Source: Cardiobacterium sp. Marseille-Q4385 (GTDB taxonomy: Bacteria; Pseudomonadota; Gammaproteobacteria; Cardiobacteriales; Cardiobacteriaceae). From it: DNA of 64,000 nt. Both the position numbers and the translations under genes were made by a program. Each line of letters starts with the position of its first letter. The stretch's first letter is position 1. This document shows, piece by piece, positions 42,667 through 51,000 of the stretch. The stretch is from the NCBI RefSeq assembly GCF_916618745.1, contig NZ_OU745373.1, forward strand, positions 2,184,501 through 2,248,500. The letters run 5' to 3'. The notes under the pieces were generated by a model. It had not been told where the DNA came from. It saw nothing but the letters and a program-made list of their open reading frames with translations, and ran no database searches.

Positions 42667-43893
42667 TTATTCGGCGTTGTTGTCGGCTTCCTGGATGTCG
42701 GTAAGGATTTGCCGGTAGGCGGCGTGCAGGTCGGGGCGCTGTTCTGCGGGGATGTTGTGGGCGTCGAGGCAGCGGCTGAAGACGTCGTTGGGGTCGAGGT
42801 CGTCGAGGCGTTCGGCGGCGTGGTCCTGGGCAAGGACGCGTGCGGTGATGCGGTTGTTTTTGATGCGCAGGATGTCGAGCAGGGTGCCCTCGGTTTGTTG
42901 TTGCAGGCGTTCGCGCAGGTCGGCGATGTGTTCGGTGCCGTCGTATTCGATTTCCAGCCAGACGGGGGTGGTGCTGGCGGCAAGGTCGTGCAGGCGGTTT
43001 TCGATGGTCGGCCAGTCGCCGTGGATGCGGGCTAGGGTTTGCCAGCAGGGGATGGCGAGGGTGTCGATGTGCGGGCGACGGCCGGCAAAGGTGACGAGGG
43101 TGAGGCTTTTTTCTTGTCCGGCTTCGCCGAAGCCGAAGGCTAGCGGTGCGCCGCTGTAACGGCGGCTCGGGTCGCCACCGACGGTTTGCGGGCGGTGCAG
43201 GTGGCCGAGGGCGAGGTAGTCGATAGCGGCGGGGAAGGCATCGGCGGGGATGTGGGCGAGGCTGCCGATGTAGAGGTCGCGCGTGCCGTCGCCGTCGGTG
43301 GTGCTGCCGCCAGCGGCAAAGAGGTGGCCGGTTGCGATAAGCGGGATGTCCGCGCCGTGGGTGGCGCGCAGGGTTTCGGCGTGGGCTATGGTCGCCGCGT
43401 AGTGGGCGCGGATGCCTTCGAGCAGTTTGCGCGCTTTGTCGTCGCTGCTTTCGCCAGCGTCAACGCTGCGGATGTCGCGTTCGCGCAGGTAGGGCACGGC
43501 GCAGCAGATGGCTTCAACGCTGCCGTCAGGGGCACGCAGCAGCAGGGTTTCGTCCGCCGGGCTGCCTGCGCTGCCGATGATATGGATGTTGAGGGCGCGC
43601 AGGAGTTCGCGCGGGGCGTCGAGGAAGGTGGGGGAGTCGTGGTTGCCGGCGGTGATGATGATGTGGCGGCAGGTTGTGGCGGCGGCGCGGCAGAGGAAGT
43701 CGTAGTAGAGCGCTTGGGCGCGGTTCGGCGGGTTGCTGCTGTCGAAGATGTCGCCAGCGATGATGAGGGCGTCGGCGTGTTCTGCGCGGAGGGTGGCGAG
43801 TAGCCAGTCGAGGAAGGCGCTCTGTTCGTCGTAGCGTTTGCGGCCGTAGAGGGCGCGGCCGAGGTGCCAGTCGGCGGTGTGGATGAGTTTCAA
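42667..43893 (-). CDS. sbcD: SbcD, nuclease subunit of SbcCD
   Basis: SbcD is the Mre11-like Mn-dependent nuclease. The 408 residues carry the phosphoesterase motifs T-A-D-W-H-L-G, A-G-D-I-F-D-S, A-G-N-H-D-S and G-H-L-H-R-P. sbcC follows 20 bases downstream in the usual operon. No regulatory site was recognised upstream. Confidence 0.95.
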   Translation of the reverse strand: MKLIHTADWHLGRALYGRKRYDEQSAFLDWLLATLRAEHADALIIAGDIFDSSNPPNRAQALYYDFLCRAAATTCRHIIITAGNHDSPTFLDAPRELLRALNIHIIGSAGSPADETLLLRAPDGSVEAICCAVPYLRERDIRSVDAGESSDDKARKLLEGIRAHYAATIAHAETLRATHGADIPLIATGHLFAAGGSTTDGDGTRDLYIGSLAHIPADAFPAAIDYLALGHLHRPQTVGGDPSRRYSGAPLAFGFGEAGQEKSLTLVTFAGRRPHIDTLAIPCWQTLARIHGDWPTIENRLHDLAASTTPVWLEIEYDGTEHIADLRERLQQQTEGTLLDILRIKNNRITARVLAQDHAAERLDDLDPNDVFSRCLDAHNIPAEQRPDLHAAYRQILTDIQEADNNAE

Positions 43894-44209
43894 GGGGGAT
43901 GGGGGGATGGGTGGGGATGGCTATTTTACAGTCGCCCCCAATGGGTCTGATACGGCGTTGTTTCAGGGTTTATCTACTGGAAAATACCTGTTTTCATCAT
44001 AATGTTATGGAAGAAAGGCTAGGGTCTGTTAACTTTGAATGGAGGCTTTTGCAAAAGCAGGCTTTTGGCGCCAGCTGCATGCAGCTCTGGATAAACAGGT
44101 TTTTTCACGATTCACCCGCTTTACGAGCATTTATGAATAAAGATCACCGCACTGAAATTATCACCAGCGTCCCCGTGGACGGCAAAAGGGCGCGCAAGGA
44201 AATCTTCTT
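43894..44209. other. Spacer with two 14-bp palindromes, possible IS or gene remnant
   Basis: This stretch between sbcD and the EVE gene holds two perfect palindromes, GCTTTTGCAAAAGC (44045-44058) and AGCTGCATGCAGCT (44073-44086), close together. The flanking GGGTCTGTTAACTTTGAATG (44023-44042) looks like the tip of a degenerate IS, but I could not name one. A short frame ending at 44213 overlaps the EVE start; it may only reflect remnant sequence. Confidence 0.35.
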
Positions 44210-44650
44210 ATGAAATACTGGATCGGCACGGTTTCTCAAGAACACGTCCTGCGCGGCGTGGCAGGCGGATTTTGCCAGGTGTGCCACGGCAAAGCCGCAC
44301 CTCTCAACCGCATGAAGCGCGGCGACTGGCTGCTCTATTACAGCCCCAAGATCAGTCTGCATGGTCATGAAAAATGGCAAGCCTTCACCGCTTGCGGGCA
44401 AATCGCGGACGATACCGCTTACCCGTTCCGCATGAGTGAAGACTTTATCCCCTTCCGCCGTAATGTGGTTTACAGCCCCATCCAGCGTGATTGCCCGCTG
44501 GACATTGCCCGCACGCATCCCGAATGGAAAATGTACGCCAGCCAGCTGCGCTACGGACATTTTGAAATCAGCGAAGATTTTTTCTCCTTTGTGCAGGGCT
44601 ATATGCTCGCGCCGTCTGAAAACGGGCCGCGACAGGAAAGTCTGTTTTAG
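44210..44650 (+). CDS. EVE domain protein (UPF0310-like)
   Basis: This 146-residue EVE-fold protein shows Y-W-I-G-T-V-S-Q-E-H-V, M-K-R-G-D-W-L-L-Y-Y-S-P and F-R-R-N-V-V-Y, typical of the stand-alone family thought to bind modified bases. AAGGA precedes the ATG. Its stop overlaps the stop of the convergent methyltransferase gene. Near its 3' end (44611-44620) is GCCGTCTGAA, the core of the Neisseria DNA uptake sequence, the only copy I saw in the window, a hint of transfer. Confidence 0.88.
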   Translation: MKYWIGTVSQEHVLRGVAGGFCQVCHGKAAPLNRMKRGDWLLYYSPKISLHGHEKWQAFTACGQIADDTAYPFRMSEDFIPFRRNVVYSPIQRDCPLDIARTHPEWKMYASQLRYGHFEISEDFFSFVQGYMLAPSENGPRQESLF

Positions 44651-45390
44651 CAGGGTTTGCGGAAAGTGATGCAGTAGAAGCGGTTATCCCACAGCAGCTG
44701 GGTGCGTCGCTCGACCACATCAGCTGGGATGCTGTTTTCTATTTCGCCTAGATCAAAGTGGGTATCAGCAAAGTAGCGGCGGGTGAAGCCGCTTTTTTTA
44801 TATTGCTGGTCGATGAAATCGCTGGTTTCGTCAGCAATCATGATTTTGCTGCCGGGCTTGGCGACGCGCAGCATTTCCCGGATGGCGCGCGCTTTGTCGT
44901 TGAAAAAGTTGATGCCGCCAACGTGAAAGACGATGTCGAAACCGTTATCCAGGAAGGGAAGGGTTTCAGCATTGGCATGCACTAAATCCAGTCTTGGGGC
45001 TTTTTTCTGCCAGACCCGCTGACAACGGCGCAGCATGCCGAGCGACAGGTCAAGGCCGGTAATGTCCAGGGTGGCAACGTCGATATCCGCAGGCAGGTAA
45101 TTCAGGTCGATACCGGTGCCGATGGAAACGTAAAGGGCAGCGGCGTCCTGCTGCCATTCCAGTTCGCGCATCAGGGCACGGCGCGTGGTGATGACGCTGT
45201 TGCCGTATTTAATCCGCCCTATCCATTGTTCGCCGAAGTCGTACCAGCGGCCCATCCAGTCGTACATTTTCATGTATTTGGCATTTTCGCCGCTGATTTC
45301 AGCAGGTTGCAGGCAACGCAGGATTCCGTTTTGCAGCGGCAAATCCTGATAGGCGGGTTGCAGTTTGGCGCGTAATTTAGGGGATGGCAT
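44647..45390 (-). CDS. Class I SAM-dependent methyltransferase
   Basis: This 247-residue methyltransferase has a SAM motif (Y-V-S-I-G-T-G-I-D-L-N-Y), D-I-T-G-L-D-L-S, A-N-A-E-T-L-P-F and L-R-V-A-K-P-G-S, as in the UbiE/COQ5-like group. An N-terminal stretch resembles other methyltransferases with a Trim-like cysteine region (Y-Q-D-L-P-L-Q-N-G-I-L-R-C). The substrate is unknown. It lies downstream of the kinase/ABC/glycosyltransferase run, separated by a repeat array. Confidence 0.8.
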   Translation of the reverse strand: MPSPKLRAKLQPAYQDLPLQNGILRCLQPAEISGENAKYMKMYDWMGRWYDFGEQWIGRIKYGNSVITTRRALMRELEWQQDAAALYVSIGTGIDLNYLPADIDVATLDITGLDLSLGMLRRCQRVWQKKAPRLDLVHANAETLPFLDNGFDIVFHVGGINFFNDKARAIREMLRVAKPGSKIMIADETSDFIDQQYKKSGFTRRYFADTHFDLGEIENSIPADVVERRTQLLWDNRFYCITFRKPC

Positions 45391-45477
45391 GGGGTTGTCT
45401 CTTTTTTGTTTGGGGAAATGCGGTGTGTTTAACAGTCAGGGTGATTGGCTTAATCAAGGTATTGTATTCCCGTCATC

Positions 45478-45586
45478 TCGCCAAGCGGGATAAATACTGG
45501 GCCCGTCAAGCGGCGTAAATACTGGGCCCGCCAAGCGGGATAAACACTGGGCGCACGGGCAGCCACCAAACGGGATGAAACCTGGG
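45478..45586. repeat. Tandem array of four 25-bp units
   Basis: Units at about 45478-45501, 45502-45526, 45527-45551 and 45562-45586, roughly CCCGCCAAGCGGGATAAA plus YACTGGG, with small differences (GTCAAGCGGCG in unit 2, ACCAAACGGGATG in unit 4). Each holds a CCCGC-CAA-GCGGG mini-hairpin. Single or paired copies occur in many gaps of the window. Confidence 0.8.
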
Positions 45587-45609
45587 TTCCCGGATGTTCA
45601 TCACATGGG

Positions 45610-46557
45610 TTATTGGGCTTGTAATCGGCTTTCACAGGCGGCGAGGAGGGGGGCGGTGGTGTGGTGGCGGTCAGGGAATTGGGTGCTGAGGTAGATGTGG
45701 CGGGCGAGGGACAGGGTCGTCCAGGCGGCGATGGCGGCGGGGGCCGCAGCTGTCGGGTTTGCGCTCAGGTAGGCGTCGTGCAGGGCGCGCTCTTGTGTGG
45801 CGCAGGCGGCGAGGTCGCCGTGGTGGCGCAGGGCGTGTTCCTGGATGTGGGCGAGGTAGTTGCCTACGTCCAGCGCCGGGTCGCCTTCGCTGTAGAGGTC
45901 GAGGTCGAGCCAGTAGAGGTGTGCGCCGTCCACGAGGTTTTGGTCGGGGTAGCAGTCGCGGTGGATGCCGCAAACCGGGCGGTGGTGCAGGGTTTCGGCC
46001 AGGGCAGTGGTCGGGGCGATGAGGGCATGGATGCGCGCGGCAAGTTCGGGATGGATGGCGGCGGCTTTGTGCAGGCGGTCGTGCAGCAGGGTGAGTTCGT
46101 CTTCGATGTTCCAGCGGCGTGTGGTCGGGATGTGGCTGTGGTGCAGGGCGGCGATGGCGCGGCCGATATCTGCCCACAGGGTGGGCGGGCTATGCGGGCT
46201 GAGCAGTTCGGTGGCGGGGCGGCCCGGTACTTGGCGTTGTAGCCACAGGCGTTCGGCGGGCAGGATGGCCAGCGGTTCGGGAACGCTGAGGTTGGGCAGG
46301 GTGAAGCCTTGTTGCCACAGGGCGCGCTGGATGGTGTAGCCGTGTTTGTCCACGCTTTTGACGCGCAGTTTGCCGAGGATGGTTTGTGGCGGTGCTTGCG
46401 GGGTTTCCAGGGTGTAGGCGATGAGGGCGCGGCGGCCGGGTTTGTGGCGCAGGATGCGCAGGGCGCTGATGTGGCCTGCGGGGGTGTTGAGGGCGGCGAG
46501 GATGCGGGGCGCGATGGTCGCGAGGTGGTTGGCGGGGTGAAGTTCGTCGTGGGTCAT
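45610..46557 (-). CDS. APH-like phosphotransferase 2
   Basis: This 315-residue protein has the aminoglycoside-phosphotransferase/choline-kinase fold: catalytic G-I-H-R-D-C-Y-P-D-Q-N near 199 and metal-binding W-L-D-L-D-L-Y-S-E-G-D near 220. The real substrate is probably a small alcohol or sugar on the locus product, not necessarily an antibiotic. Its ATG overlaps the stop of the preceding kinase gene (ATGA). Last gene of the glycosyltransferase run before the repeat array. Confidence 0.82.
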   Translation of the reverse strand: MTHDELHPANHLATIAPRILAALNTPAGHISALRILRHKPGRRALIAYTLETPQAPPQTILGKLRVKSVDKHGYTIQRALWQQGFTLPNLSVPEPLAILPAERLWLQRQVPGRPATELLSPHSPPTLWADIGRAIAALHHSHIPTTRRWNIEDELTLLHDRLHKAAAIHPELAARIHALIAPTTALAETLHHRPVCGIHRDCYPDQNLVDGAHLYWLDLDLYSEGDPALDVGNYLAHIQEHALRHHGDLAACATQERALHDAYLSANPTAAAPAAIAAWTTLSLARHIYLSTQFPDRHHTTAPLLAACESRLQAQ

Positions 46558-47690
46558 GGTTGGGCGGCGATTTGGGCGGTTTGTTCGAGGCGCGCGCGCA
46601 TGGTGTCCGGCCAGGCGGGGTCGCGGCGGCGGTAGGGTTCGGGGATGAGGCGGATGAGGGCGGCGATGGTGCGCCAGTGCAGGCTGTGGCGGTTGATAGG
46701 GCGGGCGTAGCCGTCGAGGAGGGCGTCGCGCAGGGTGTGGGCGTCAGCCGTTGGGGTGTGGGCGAGGGTTTTGCCGATGAGGGTGGCGAGGTCGGCGTCC
46801 GGCGTGGCGCGGCAGGCGTTGTCCCAGTCGATGAGGTGGTAGGTGCCGTCCGGGCTGTGGATGATTTGGTCCAGCGATAGGTCGCCGTGGCTGAGGCAGG
46901 GCGCGGGGTTGTCGTGGGCAAGGGCACGTCCGGTTTGCTGGATGAGTGCGGCCACCGCCGGGGTCAGCTCGGGGTAGATATGGTCGATGGTGGCGAGGGT
47001 TTGCGCGAGGCTGTGCTGTTCGCCGGCGGGGGTGGTGTGCGGCAGGTGGTCGGCCGGGCTTTGCTGGATACGGGCGATGCAGGCGCCGATGTGGGCGGCA
47101 GTCGCGGCATCGGCATGGTGCAGGGTGTCGCCTTCCAGCCAGGCGGTGGTGATGTTGGCGTGGCTGGCGTCGGTGCTGTGGATGGGCGCGCCGCCGAGGG
47201 CGGCGCCGGTGCTGGCTGCACGCAGGATAGCGGGGTAGTCGGCGGCGGTGTGGTAGCGCAGGAGGTGCGCGCCCAGGCGGGCGACGAGGCGGCGTTCGGG
47301 TTTGTAGCGCAGGATGGTCGCTTCCGGCGGCAGGTCGGGGTTGAGGCGGCGGTCGTGTTCGGGGCTGGCGATGAGGAGGTGGTGCGCGGCAAGGGCGAGG
47401 CGGATGCCGCCGTGGCGTTTGTGCAGGCGGCGCTGTTGCCAGTCCCAGTCGTGGCTGGCGCGCGGCAGGGCTTTGGCGTAGGCGTGGCTTTGTTTGCCGT
47501 CGTGGTGTTCGAGGTGCAGGGCGGCGAGGCAGTGGGTGTGCGGTTTGTAGCGCAGGTAGTGGACGCGGGCGCGGTGTATGGTGGGATCGTGGGCGCGCAG
47601 TACAGCGCTCAGTGCGTCGTCGTCATGCAGGAGGACCAGGCCGGGCAGCTCGGGGTCTTGGGCGATGAGGCGGTGTTCGAGGGGGTGCAT
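46554..47690 (-). CDS. APH-like phosphotransferase 1
   Basis: This 378-residue APH-fold protein has the catalytic loop C-L-S-H-G-D-L-S-L-D-Q near 268 and L-I-D-W-D-N-A-C near 285. The first ~110 residues (R-V-H-Y-L-R-Y-K-P-H-T-H-C) match the N-lobe of related kinases encoded beside glycosyltransferases. The start M-H-P-L-E-H-R at 47690 is chosen because the longer frame runs into the ABC gene. Coupled to kinase 2. Substrate unknown. Confidence 0.8.
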   Translation of the reverse strand: MHPLEHRLIAQDPELPGLVLLHDDDALSAVLRAHDPTIHRARVHYLRYKPHTHCLAALHLEHHDGKQSHAYAKALPRASHDWDWQQRRLHKRHGGIRLALAAHHLLIASPEHDRRLNPDLPPEATILRYKPERRLVARLGAHLLRYHTAADYPAILRAASTGAALGGAPIHSTDASHANITTAWLEGDTLHHADAATAAHIGACIARIQQSPADHLPHTTPAGEQHSLAQTLATIDHIYPELTPAVAALIQQTGRALAHDNPAPCLSHGDLSLDQIIHSPDGTYHLIDWDNACRATPDADLATLIGKTLAHTPTADAHTLRDALLDGYARPINRHSLHWRTIAALIRLIPEPYRRRDPAWPDTMRARLEQTAQIAAQP

Positions 47691-47721
47691 GGTGTGTCGG
47701 GTCGCGGTAACGGGGGCTGCT

Positions 47722-49536
47722 TTATGGTTCTTCGTCCGTCGGCGAGGTGTCGTCGCCGGTGCGTTCGACAGCGGCACGGTGCATGCGCCACAGGGAGGCG
47801 TAGAGGCCGTTTTTGGCAAGGAGTTCTTCGTGGCTGCCGCTTTCGCCGATTTTGCCTTGTTCGATGTAGATGATGCGGTCGGCACTGGCGGCGAGGTCGA
47901 GGTCGTGGGTGATCATCAGCGCGGTGCGGCCTTTGATGAGGCGCTCGATGGCGTGGCGGACGATGGTTTCGCTGTGGCGGTCGAGACCGGTGGTGGGTTC
48001 GTCCAGGACGATGATGGGGCTTTGGCGCAGGGCGGCGCGGGCGACGGCGATGCGTTGTCGCTGGCCACCGGAGAGGGTTGAGCCGCGTTCGCCGATTTGG
48101 GTGTCGTAGCCTTCCGGCTGTTTTTGGATGAAGTCGTGCGCATTCGCGAGTTTGGCGGCAGCGGTGATTTCGGCGTCCGTCACGTCTCGCCCTGCCGCGC
48201 AGGCGATGTTGTCGCGGATGCTGGTGGCGAAGAGCAGGGCGTCTTGCGGCAGCAGGGCGATGTGGCTGCGCAGGTCGGCGAGGCGGTAGTTGCGGATGTC
48301 GCGTCCGTCGATTTCGATGCGGCCAAGATGGGGGTCGTAGAGGCGCAGGAGTAGTGCGGCGAGGGTGCTTTTGCCGATGCCGGAGGGGCCGACGATGGCG
48401 GTGTGTTCGCCGGGGGCGAGTTCGAGGTCGAGGCCGTCGAGGATTTTCGGGCCGTCCAGGGTGTAGGCGAAGTGGATGTTGCGGTAGTGGATGCGGCCTT
48501 GCGGTTTGGGCAGGGGTTCGCTGTAGGGGGTGTCGGCGATGGCGGGGGTTTCGTCGAGGATGTCGGCGATGCGTTCGGCCGAGGCGAGGGCTTTGGAGAG
48601 GCGGCCCGCGTATTTGGCGTATTCGCGCACGGGGCGCATGCTGTTTTTGAGGTAGCTGATGAAGACGAGGAGGTCGCCGGTGCTGATGGCGCCAGCGATG
48701 ACTTGGCGCGCGCCCTGCCAGAGGACGAGGGCGGTGGCGCAGGCGACGAGGAGGTCGGTGGTGCGTTCGAGGCCGGCGGAGAGGCGTTTGGTGCTGAGGT
48801 CGGCGTGCATGGCGCTGCCGTCGCTGCCGCTGAATTGGCGGCGGAAATTCTCTTCGAGGGTGAGGGACTGGACGGTGCGGATGGCGTTCATGCTTTCGGC
48901 GGCGGTCGCGGCCAGGCTGCCTTCGCGTTTGCGGGTGCGGCGGCTGGCTTCGTGGATGAGACGGCTGCTGCGCCGCGCGCTGTACCACATGACGGGCAGC
49001 GGCAGGAGGGCGATGAGGGCGAGTTGCCAGTTGATGACGATCATGACGCCGAGCATGCCCAGCAGGATGAAGATGTTGGCCAGCATGGGCAGGAGGGCGC
49101 TGACGGTGATTTCTTTGAGCTGGTTGATGTCGTTGACGAGGCGCAGGGTGAGGTCGCCGGGGCGCATTTTTTGGTGGTAGGCGAGCGGGAGTTGCAGGAG
49201 TTGGTCGTAGAGGTCGCGGCGGACGCGGCTGAGGACTTGGGTGCCGATGCGGGCGAAGCCGATGGTGGAGAGGTAGCCCGCCAGCGCGCGCAGGGCGGCG
49301 ATGAGGATGACGGCTGCGGCGGCGAGGAGGATGGCGGTGTGCGGGGTGAGGCTGCCGTGCTGGTGTTGTTTGAGGATGTGGTCGACGAGGTAGGCAAGCG
49401 GCCAGGGTTCGAGCAGGCGCATCAGGGTGGTGATGAGCAGGGCGGCGAGGGCGCCGATGAGGAGCGGCGCCTGGCCGTGCAGGTAGGGGGCAAAGCGGTG
49501 GGCGATGCGGGTGATGGGGCGGTCTTCTTCGGTCAT
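47722..49536 (-). CDS. ABC exporter, fused membrane and ATPase domains
   Basis: This 604-residue half-transporter of the MsbA/lipid-exporter type has six transmembrane helices (about 20-310) and a C-terminal ATPase with Walker A G-P-S-G-I-G-K-S-T near 380, signature T-L-S-G-G-Q-R-Q-R near 485 and Walker B I-I-V-L-D-E-P-T-T. It would act as a homodimer exporting a lipid-linked or similar molecule. Neither 49536 (chosen) nor 49605 has a strong SD. The Correia-like element upstream could supply a promoter. Confidence 0.87.
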   Translation of the reverse strand: MTEEDRPITRIAHRFAPYLHGQAPLLIGALAALLITTLMRLLEPWPLAYLVDHILKQHQHGSLTPHTAILLAAAAVILIAALRALAGYLSTIGFARIGTQVLSRVRRDLYDQLLQLPLAYHQKMRPGDLTLRLVNDINQLKEITVSALLPMLANIFILLGMLGVMIVINWQLALIALLPLPVMWYSARRSSRLIHEASRRTRKREGSLAATAAESMNAIRTVQSLTLEENFRRQFSGSDGSAMHADLSTKRLSAGLERTTDLLVACATALVLWQGARQVIAGAISTGDLLVFISYLKNSMRPVREYAKYAGRLSKALASAERIADILDETPAIADTPYSEPLPKPQGRIHYRNIHFAYTLDGPKILDGLDLELAPGEHTAIVGPSGIGKSTLAALLLRLYDPHLGRIEIDGRDIRNYRLADLRSHIALLPQDALLFATSIRDNIACAAGRDVTDAEITAAAKLANAHDFIQKQPEGYDTQIGERGSTLSGGQRQRIAVARAALRQSPIIVLDEPTTGLDRHSETIVRHAIERLIKGRTALMITHDLDLAASADRIIYIEQGKIGESGSHEELLAKNGLYASLWRMHRAAVERTGDDTSPTDEEP

Positions 49537-49627
49537 AGTGTGGGTTCGGGTTTTGTTTTGGTTTGTAGGGTGGTGGTTTTTTGTGCTGCAAGCGGGAGAA
49601 TTCATGGTTGTCCCGCTTGGCGGTTGT

Positions 49628-49735
49628 TATAGTTAAACATCTAAAAAATCGTAACGGCGTTGCGTCGCCTTGCCGTACTACCTGTACTGTCTGCGGCGAC
49701 GCGCCTTGTTACGCTTTTTTATCTATTCAACTATA
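49628..49735 (+). repeat. Correia-like repeat element, copy 4 (108 bp)
   Basis: It appears identical in sequence and orientation to copy 1, bounded by TATAG and CTATA. A TCCCGCTTGGCGG unit lies just left of it. Read on the minus strand, TTACGA and TATAAC are 17 bases apart and point at the ABC-exporter gene, about 90 bases away. Confidence 0.85.
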
Positions 49736-49784
49736 TTTTTCTCTTCCGTTACTTTGCGAGCGCTTGCGGGAAAGGGGGTTCCGC

Positions 49785-50936
49785 TCAGGCGTCGGCGAGG
49801 GCGAGGATTTGTTGGGCGACGGCGTCCCAGCTGTGTTCGCGGGCGACGCGTGTCTGGCCGTTTTGTCCCATGCGGCTGCGGCGGGCGGGGTCGCGGGCGA
49901 GTTCGAGGAGGGCTTGCGCGAAGGCGGCGGGGTCGTCCGGCGGTACGAGCAGACCGTCTTCGCCGTGGTGGACGACTTCGTGCAGGTGGCCGACACGGGT
50001 GGTGACCACGGGCAGGCCGGCGGCGAGGTATTCGTAGATTTTCAGCGGCGAGAAGTAGAAGTTCTCTTGTTGGGGGTAGGGGGCGGTCGCGATGTCGAGC
50101 GCGGCTAGGTGCGCCGGTACGTCGCTGGCGGCAATGGCGCCGTGCAGGGTGGCGCAGGCGCTAAGGCCGCGCGCGGCAAGGTCTTGTTCGAGGTCGGCCC
50201 GGCCCGGCCCGTCGCCGATGATGTGCAGGCGAGCGCGCGGTTCTGCGGCGTGGACGCGGGCGAAGCTGTCCACGAGTAGCGGCAGGCCGTGCCAGGGTTT
50301 GAGGGTGCCAAGGAAGCCGATGTGGATGTGGTCGTCGTGTCGCGTGGCGCTTTCGCGCGCTGCGGCGAAGGGGGCGGGGTCGACGCCGTTGGCGATGGTG
50401 GCGATGTGTTGGTGCGGCCACTGCGCGAGGTAGGCGGCGACGCCGGGCGAGACGGCGATGATGCTTTTGGCGAGGGCGAAGTTGTTGGCGGCGATGGCGG
50501 CGGCTTGTTCGGGCAGGACGAGTTCGCGGTGGGTGCGTTGTTCTTCGATGAGCGGGGCGTTGGCTTCGAGGATGCCGGGGGTATGGGTGGCGGCGGCGTA
50601 GGCCATGCCCGCGTCGCTCCATAGGGAGTAGCGTTCGTAGATGAGGTCGTAGGGGCCGTGCGCGGCGAGCAGGCGCTGTGTTTCGGCACGGGCGGCAAGG
50701 GCGGCTTCGGCGCGTTCGAGGGTGCTGCCTTTGGGCGGGGCGGGCAGGGGTACGGTGCGGATGTGTTCGAGGCCGGGCGGGGTCGGGCCGTCGTAGCGGC
50801 TGGCGAAGAGGGTGACGCGGTGTCCGGCGCGCAGGTAGGCGCGGGTGATGGCCTGAACGTGGATGGAGGCGCCTTTGTTGCCATAGACGGGGATGCCGCT
50901 GTCGGCGCAGATGTAGGCGATGTGTTTGTTTGTCAT
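49785..50936 (-). CDS. Glycosyltransferase, GT4-like (group 1)
   Basis: This 383-residue GT-B enzyme has an N-terminal G-N-K-G-A-S-I-H-V acceptor-side motif, and C-terminal I-G-F-L-G-T-L-K-P-W-H-G and S-P-L-K-I-Y-E-Y-L-A-A-G-L-P-V-V with the E-x7-E-type nucleotide-sugar motif. It probably adds a sugar to the locus product in the cytoplasm. A 25-bp-type repeat lies in the 64-base gap to the preceding glycosyltransferase gene. Confidence 0.87.
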   Translation of the reverse strand: MTNKHIAYICADSGIPVYGNKGASIHVQAITRAYLRAGHRVTLFASRYDGPTPPGLEHIRTVPLPAPPKGSTLERAEAALAARAETQRLLAAHGPYDLIYERYSLWSDAGMAYAAATHTPGILEANAPLIEEQRTHRELVLPEQAAAIAANNFALAKSIIAVSPGVAAYLAQWPHQHIATIANGVDPAPFAAARESATRHDDHIHIGFLGTLKPWHGLPLLVDSFARVHAAEPRARLHIIGDGPGRADLEQDLAARGLSACATLHGAIAASDVPAHLAALDIATAPYPQQENFYFSPLKIYEYLAAGLPVVTTRVGHLHEVVHHGEDGLLVPPDDPAAFAQALLELARDPARRSRMGQNGQTRVAREHSWDAVAQQILALADA

Positions 50937-51000
50937 GGTTTGTTATGGATTCGGGTTTGTTTGGTGTGAGCCCAGTATTTGTCCCGCCTGGCGGGTTTTG

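Noticed and set aside
43899..44213. 104-codon frame ending on the EVE start
   Set aside because: Runs through palindromes and remnant-like DNA, no domain; the overlap with the EVE ATG may be chance.
45478..45586. CRISPR array
   Set aside because: Units are directly adjacent with no unique spacers of constant length, and no cas genes are nearby.
45610..47690. Antibiotic-resistance aminoglycoside kinases
   Set aside because: The fold matches, but two coupled kinases inside a glycosyltransferase/ABC locus more likely act in that pathway.
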